64,000 nucleotides of DNA from NCBI RefSeq assembly GCF_034702125.1, contig NC_085880.1:48478646-48542645 (forward strand). The letters are read 5' to 3'. Positions 58,525 through 64,000 of the stretch are shown here, piece by piece; the first letter of the stretch is position 1; every line of letters begins with the position of its first letter. The DNA is from Engraulis encrasicolus (taxonomy: Eukaryota; Chordata; Actinopteri; Clupeiformes; Engraulidae). A program made the position numbers and the translations under genes. The notes under the pieces are model-generated. The model searched no databases, was not told the DNA's origin, and saw only the letters and a list, made by a program, of their open reading frames with translations.

Positions 58525-58857
58525 CGATTCCCAAGTTGTCTCCACCCATCGCACAACGTGAAAGTTGAAACGTGCGGATGCTTTAATGCAGCCTACATTT
58601 TAGCAGTTTAAATACCTCCAGTCCAAGCAGCACAATCGAAACTATTGGCTATCTAGCTTACAATTTTGGCTGGTATCCAATAAGACGAGTCAAGTGACAG
58701 TAGAGTCTTGCAAAGAGTGCAGAGAATTACGTCGCGTGTGTGTGTGAGCGAGAGAGGGAGAGAGAGGGAGCGATTCCAAACTTGTCTCCATCCATCGCAC
58801 AACGTGAAAGCTAACGTGTATGCTTTAATGCAGCCTAAATTGTACCAGTTTTGCCTC
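58525..58857. repeat. Direct repeat pair, about 85 bp, 247 bp apart
   Basis: TTGTCTCCAYCCATCGCACA, ACGTGAAAGYT and ATGCTTTAATGCAGCCTA occur at 58537 and 58783. Confidence 0.85.
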
Positions 58858-58859
58858 CT

Positions 58860-60460
58860 CTCCAAGCACCTTTTTAAGTGGTGGCAACCATGCATGTTTT
58901 CTGTGGAAAACATCAGGTCCTCATGGCGACGCCAGGCTTGCTGAAAACGGCGACAAGCACATTCAGAATACACATTTCTTAATGGGAAGTTGTTGAGAAC
59001 AAAGTGTCCGCTAATGGGCATGAAGTCTTGTCATGCAAATTGCCCTTCCCGCATAGACAAGGCAACCCTTTCAACAGGGCCACGCAGAGTGGACAGTGGA
59101 ATGCTGCTTGAAATAAGTCGATGATGAATAAAATATTACGCGCAACGTCTACAAGAAAAGTAATGGCTATTATTACCGTTGCGCGTAAAGATGAGGAAGG
59201 GATGGATAGATGGATGGATGCTGTCCTATGGAAGGGGCCGTCAAACTGTCTACATGACATCTTCATTAAAGTTGTTAAATAAGTATCCATAGCCTACTGT
59301 GTTTGACGGCCCCATCTTCTTGCAAATATTTACGCGCAACGGTCATAATGGCGTCTCGCACTACACATGCTCGGATGATGCCAGAGGCGAATAGCAAACA
59401 GCCAAATTAAGGCATATTCGACATAGACTACCACGACAAGTTACCGTTTGGGTCGCAGTTGGATGTTTATTCAGTAGAATTATGTGCGTAATATCAGCTC
59501 CATCCACCAAATGCAGCACAATCCCCGTTACTTTCACGTGAGGTTCAAATGGACATTACTCGACAAAAATGCAAGTCTGGGTACCAACAACTGAAGTAGG
59601 CTACAACATAGAATATGTACCACATATAGGGGTATTTTCATTTTCAGTCCTTTATGTGCGTTATGCCCAGCTTTTATTGAATACAGCGCAGGTTTTGAAG
59701 TTCACCAAACGAGCATCAACTTTGTGCAAGTCATTAAAACTCTTTTTTTACCAGCACTGACCTGTACACTGTTTCATTTATTAACTAATTGCACTTTCTG
59801 CCTTCTCGTTTCACATGTGATAAATCCACTTAGTATGCTTTATCCAATTAGCCATGGATGCAGGATCATTCACTGGACTGGACACTATTGTAAGAGGTGA
59901 AATTTAGACCACGATTCAGGAACGACAGACAACGGGAGTAAAGGTTATGGTAGTTTTATTTTTACAATTTCATAAAATACAATTAGGAGGGAAAACCACC
60001 ACAATATCCATGCAACCAGCAGCGTCTGTAAACTGCTATCTTCTTTGAATAAATGAATAAATAATCACAATCTGGAGACACTCGGACGATAGTAGCCTAC
60101 AAAAGTTAAGTTAAGTTACACACTCAGCCACTGCTGCCGGACGTTGGCTCGTCAATTACTTAATCAACTATAACACGCGCAATAGCCTACCCAAATGCAA
60201 CTTACACACAGTTCCCAAAGCGACTGGCCGCGCGCAATGGATACCTACAGCAGCCCTGCCCCACCCCAGCGTGTAGCGCACAAGTCTACACTATTGTCCG
60301 AATGTTGTTATTTCAAGAAAGCAAACTGTCACTGTCCGCCGGCCGCTGTCGTGACATATTTTATTAACACTAGTATGTGAGTAACAAGTGAGGAGTTCCT
60401 TGATAGTTTCCTTAAGGGTGAAGTAGCCTGGAATACTGTCGCAGATCAGATAGAAATGAT
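58860..60460. other. Noncoding, nothing recognised
   Basis: An inverted pair (TTACCGTTGCGCGTAAA at 59175; TTTACGCGCAACGGTCATAA at 59329), with GGGGCCGTCAAAC also mirrored, suggests a small element at about 59130-59350. No gene supported. Confidence 0.5.
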
Positions 60461-60462
60461 CC

Positions 60463-60933
60463 TGTTATGAACCCGAGTTTAGTAGATATCGCGCAGTGAA
60501 CGAGGCAGCCTGCAAACAGTTTGAAGCGCAATGTGGCTGTAACAAGTTAGAAAGTAGCCAGACTCTGTTGCTTGTTAACCTTTTTAAATTATGCGCGTAA
60601 TGGTGGGGTGGCGTCCGCGCCAATGTCATATCCTGAGCGTATTGCTCGGTGCATAATTCCAAGAGCAGCATGAAAAGGAAGAAAAGGAAGATGATGGGCT
60701 GACCGAAACGTTTGTCCCCTGTCTGTCGGTTTTATTTACTTTTTTCGGCTTTGTTTAATACAGTTTTTGATTCTGCATTCAGCTCCAGTGTGCTACTCCT
60801 TTCTTTCTTTTTGAATTATGAGCGTTCCACGAACTATCTTTCTTTGCGCACGCTATAAAATGGCAATAAACATGTTACTATAAACTACTGGTTTACTATG
60901 TATGCTTTCTAATGTTGGTAAAGGCGGCATAAG
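60463..60933 (+). repeat. Flanking repeat, inverted copy of 39395-39620, interrupted
   Basis: Matches the reverse of 39395-39620, broken by about 210 bp at 60605-60817. Part of that insert (TTGATTCTGCATTCARCTCC) recurs at 61777. Confidence 0.85.
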
Positions 60934-61251
60934 CGGGATAATGTATTCTCCACACGTGACTACGGAAAATATATTTCCTTCGAAGCGGAATAACAACACT
61001 CCGCCTTCGGCATTGGGGGTGTTATTCGCCCCGTAGGGAAATATTTGTAGTCTAGGTGTAGTCTACTTTTTTGAAGTGGGTATACTGTATATTCTCGCAT
61101 TTTTTGAAGTGGGTATACTGTATATATTTATGCCATTCTAAATAATGGATCAATCAATTTTAAGTTGGTATACTGAATCCCCTAAAATTTAGAAGTGGGT
61201 ATACTCCGTATACCTGCGTTCTACCACTGCGTGTGGACAATACATTATCCC
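60934..61251. mobile_element. Palindromic element, copy 2, interrupted
   Basis: Arms as in copy 1, with about 175 bp inserted at about 61050-61225 that contains GAAGTGGGTATACTGTATA repeats. Confidence 0.8.
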
Positions 61252-62275
61252 TTACCTTTAAAGCTGTTGTAGGCCTACATTTTTAAAAAAAATCGTCGAT
61301 ATTGTAGCGGTGCAACCGACTTTAGTTTTAAGTTATGAGATGGGCGCCAGTCAGGCAGCAATAAGACTGCCGTTACCTTTCCAAAAATGAATACAAATCA
61401 GTGACCAACACATTAGAAATAACTCAAATCATCACAACGAATATCTTGTCTTATTTTTAGTAGTGCACTTTTGCAAAACCCTTGTTTGCAGACTTGTGCG
61501 CTTGTTCTCAACAGCTCACATCACTATTTCATACTGTATTTATGATTAAAAAAAAAGAGCTTGCATTGACACGCTGTTTTCATTTCGCATTTCTTTCAAG
61601 TTCATTTGGCATGCTTTATGGAATTAAGCATGGTGGACCATTCATAAGACCTCATTCTAAGATATCTGTTTTTATAACGAATATAGGCCTAGATGCATAC
61701 AGTAGAACAAATAACGTAACAGTGATGCGTTAATCCAGGACCAGTTTGACGTCTTCGGACAATTGTAAATGGCAGCTTTTGATTCTGCATTCAACTCCAG
61801 TGTGCGACTCCTTTCTTTCTTTTTATATCTTTTTATATCTTTCTTTTCTATCTTTCTTTGCGCACGCTATAAAATGGCAATAAACCTGTTACTATAAACT
61901 ACTGGTTAACTGTGTATTCTATGCTTTCTAATGTTGGTAAAGGCGGGATAAGCGGGATAATGTATTGTCCACATGACTACGGAAATATATTTCCTTCGGA
62001 GCGGAATAACAGCTCTCTGCCTTCGGCATCGGGGGTCTTATTCGTCCCGTATAGGCAATATTTTCTTATAGTCATGTGGGACAATACATTATCCCTTACC
62101 TTTAAATTAGCCTACTGTTGTAAGCCTACATTTTAAAACATTTCGTCGGTATTGTAGCGGCGGTGCAACCGACTGTTTTAAGTTATGACATGGGCGCCAG
62201 CTAGGCAACAATAAGACTGCCTTTACCTTTCCAAAAATGAATACAAATCAGTAACCAACACATTAGAAATAACTC
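61252..62275. repeat. Tandem duplication of the palindrome and its flank
   Basis: TTTGCGCACGCTATAAAATG to CAACACATTAGAAATAACTC occurs twice (60843-61425 and 61857-62270), about 1 kb apart. Between lies unassigned sequence. Confidence 0.85.
61954..62095. mobile_element. Palindromic element, copy 3
   Basis: GGGATAATGTATTGTCC to GGACAATACATTATCCC with a smaller centre. Uninterrupted. Confidence 0.85.
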
Positions 62276-62730
62276 AGATATATATATAGACAGATGTAGT
62301 GCACAGGGGGTAACGCTGCTATCTCACTCCGGAGGAGGCAGAGGCTGTCCGTTACGATATAGTATATTTATAAAATAGGCTATGAAATGGCCTAATGATA
62401 AAAAACTGAACTAAAATGAAAAATTAATTAAAAAAAAATAGAGACGCACGCACACACTTTCTACACGGTTCGATTTTTGTTTTCATTGCATTGTGGTGGT
62501 AGGCACACAAGTTTGATAAAATATAAAAATAATAGGCTAATAAAATAGGCAGACTAAACTAAACATCTGCCCAGTTAAACGAAAGGTCTGCATGGGTTGA
62601 ACGTAACGTCCTTAGGTCTTCGACGAAAAATCCTCAGGTACTGCACGAAACGCCCCATGCCTTCTACTAATGGTCCAACGTTTTGTTCGAATGGTCCCCT
62701 CTCAACAATTCATTACACGAATCGTCTCAA
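62276..62730. other. Noncoding, nothing recognised
   Basis: AT-rich. CCAACGTTTTGTTCGAATGG at 62671 is the inverted match of CCATTCGAACAAAACGTTGG at 56354. Confidence 0.55.
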
Positions 62731-62734
62731 ATTC

Positions 62735-62884
62735 TTGCCTGCCTGTCTGTCTCTCTCTCTCTCTCTTTTTTTCTCTCTCGCTCCCTGCCTGCCTGCCTGT
62801 TTGTCTGTCTGTCTCTCTCTCTCTCTCTCCCTCTCTCTCTCTTTCTCTCTCTTGCTCCCTGTCTGCCTGCCCACCCCCCCCCTT

Positions 62885-62916
<32 letters not shown>

Positions 62917-63060
62917 GCTCCCTGCCTGCCCTGTGCGGTTAGGTGCCTTATTCAAGCCCACTTCAGCCATCAATGGAGATGTAGTGAGAGGAAAGGGTGG
63001 GATTCGAAACTGCAAAACCCACATATGCTAAAGTCAGTGCCCTAGTAATAACACATTTTT
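62735..63060. repeat. Segment D, copy 2: CT/CTGC tract and SINE end
   Basis: Same order as 48710-48995, including the reverse-strand GTTTCGAATCCC and AAGGCACCTAACCGCAC. Confidence 0.92.
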
Positions 63061-63410
63061 ACATAGAGTAGTGCATTGTATTGAACCTTTACAAGGTCAC
63101 TGTATGTTTATTATTACTCTGTGCTGCTGTACATATTAACAGCTTGCTTAGGCTCTCTTTTTTAGGTGCTCTTTTTTAAAGATCATCTTTGACGTTTTCC
63201 GTCCTACGTTGAAGGAAAGTATGTGTCTTGTGGTGAACAGGTTGTGGTAAAGCTGCATATGCCCAAGTCTGATATCCGCTGTGCTCGGAACCTGTGGTGG
63301 TTCGAGATCGCTTAGCTGTTATTTTACATTATGGTCAAAGAGGTTTTGGCCTCTCTGCTAGTTTGGTATGCCCTCAGCACAGGCCCACAGATCTTATAGC
63401 TGTTGCCAAA
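63061..63410. other. Sequence unique to segment D copy 2
   Basis: About 350 bp absent from copy 1, between the SINE end and GTGCCCCATGCAGGCACGC. On the minus strand it reads CACTTTGGCAACAGCTATAA and GATCTGTGGGCC, resembling the segment F exon-like block. Confidence 0.6.
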
Positions 63411-63734
63411 GTGCCCCATGCAGGCACGCTCGCAGCAATTTGGCCTCTGTCTGTGTGATGTGCCTGTGTACATGCATGTGCCGTGCGTGTGAACAAGAGG
63501 TGCCCCATGCATGCATACTTGCAGCAGTTTGGCCTCTGTGCCTGTGCGTATTGATATGCATGTGTGCATGATCATGTCTCTCTATGCAGGACTCCGTACA
63601 TGTTTGTGCATGCATATGCCGTGCATGTGAACGAGAGATGCAGAGAGAGGATGTGAGCAAGAGAGAGTGTATGTGTGTGAATGTGTGTGTGAGAGAGGAA
63701 GAGGGGGGGAGAGTGGGAGGGGAAGAGGGGGAGC
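63411..63734. repeat. Segment D, copy 2: GCCCCATGCAGGCACGC part
   Basis: Closely matches 49010-49340 through GAGGAAGAGGGGGA. Confidence 0.92.
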
Positions 63735-63985
63735 TGCTTCAATACAGGCCTAATATAAAGTGCAGGGCCAGCTGCTTCAATATAGGCCTAAAGTGCAGGG
63801 CCAGCTGCTTCAATACAGGCCTAAAGTGCAGGACCAGGTGCTTCAATACAGGCCTAAAGTGCAGGGCCAAGTGCTTCAATACAGGCCTAAAGTGCAGGGC
63901 CAGCTGCTTCAATACAGGCCTAAAGTGCAGGGCCAGCTTCTTCAATACAGGCCTAAAGTTCAGTTCTTCGATACAGGCCTAATTT
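63735..63985. repeat. 33/38-bp minisatellite, locus 2
   Basis: Seven or eight copies of the unit at 43190-43388; more homogeneous, mostly the 33-bp form. Confidence 0.95.
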
Positions 63986-64000
63986 AACGTGCAGCTGCTG

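Overview
The window looks like teleost fish nuclear DNA. Evidence: one multi-exon gene with a FISNA-type NACHT domain followed by single leucine-rich-repeat (LRR) exons of about 177 bp, an expansion typical of fish NLR genes; very long (TG)n/(CA)n tracts; frequent TAGGCCTA palindromes; tRNA-derived SINE ends of a type common in fish; and hAT, Tc1/mariner-like, Harbinger, Penelope and THAP-bearing element remains. Species cannot be fixed from the sequence alone; a clupeid- or gadid-like, microsatellite-rich genome is only a guess. Nothing bacterial or viral was recognised.

Layout. 1-9.8 kb: microsatellites, minisatellites and a string of short inverted-repeat elements, no gene recognised. 9.8-12.5 kb: a repeat family carrying a 1.6 kb insertion flanked by an 8-bp direct repeat. 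12.8-22.9 kb, minus strand: the NLR gene. My model has an N-terminal linker exon (22761-22895), a 42-nt micro-exon (21401-21442), the FISNA-NACHT exon (16453-18106), four phase-compatible LRR exons (15728-15904, 15125-15295, 14432-14608, 13031-13207) and possibly a terminal exon (12760-12826). All junction phases agree. Its introns hold long GT tracts, a 421-bp hAT MITE, a decayed LRR exon and a 3-kb inverted-repeat complex turned partly into a minisatellite. The 5' end of the gene was not found.

22.9-27.9 kb: CA tracts, a TCTCC-rich array and a tandemly duplicated interspersed block. 27.9-33.0 kb: a 5.08-kb hAT element with a broken, intron-containing BED-finger transposase; its 8-bp duplication (TTCTCCAT) and an empty sibling site are both present. 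33.5-34.3 kb: a Penelope-type GIY-YIG fragment (minus) next to a HARBI1-like first exon (plus). 34.3-43 kb: noncoding DNA with tandem duplications and a second THAP-bearing short element.

43-64 kb: a mosaic of three repeated segments (called G, F and D here) present two or three times. Comparing copies dates insertions: a 1.8-kb hAT element (8-bp duplication CTGATATT) and a 456-bp solo LTR (5-bp duplication ATAAT) sit in G2 but not in G1. Segment F, in three copies, carries a 52-bp exon-like block with splice-like ends. A C-rich roughly 40-bp minisatellite (52.8-53.8 kb) and several kilobase-scale tandem duplications fill the rest.

Functionally, the only host gene I can support is the NLR gene, a cytosolic innate-immune sensor family; everything else is repeat-derived or unassigned. 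No tRNA, rRNA or CRISPR array is present.
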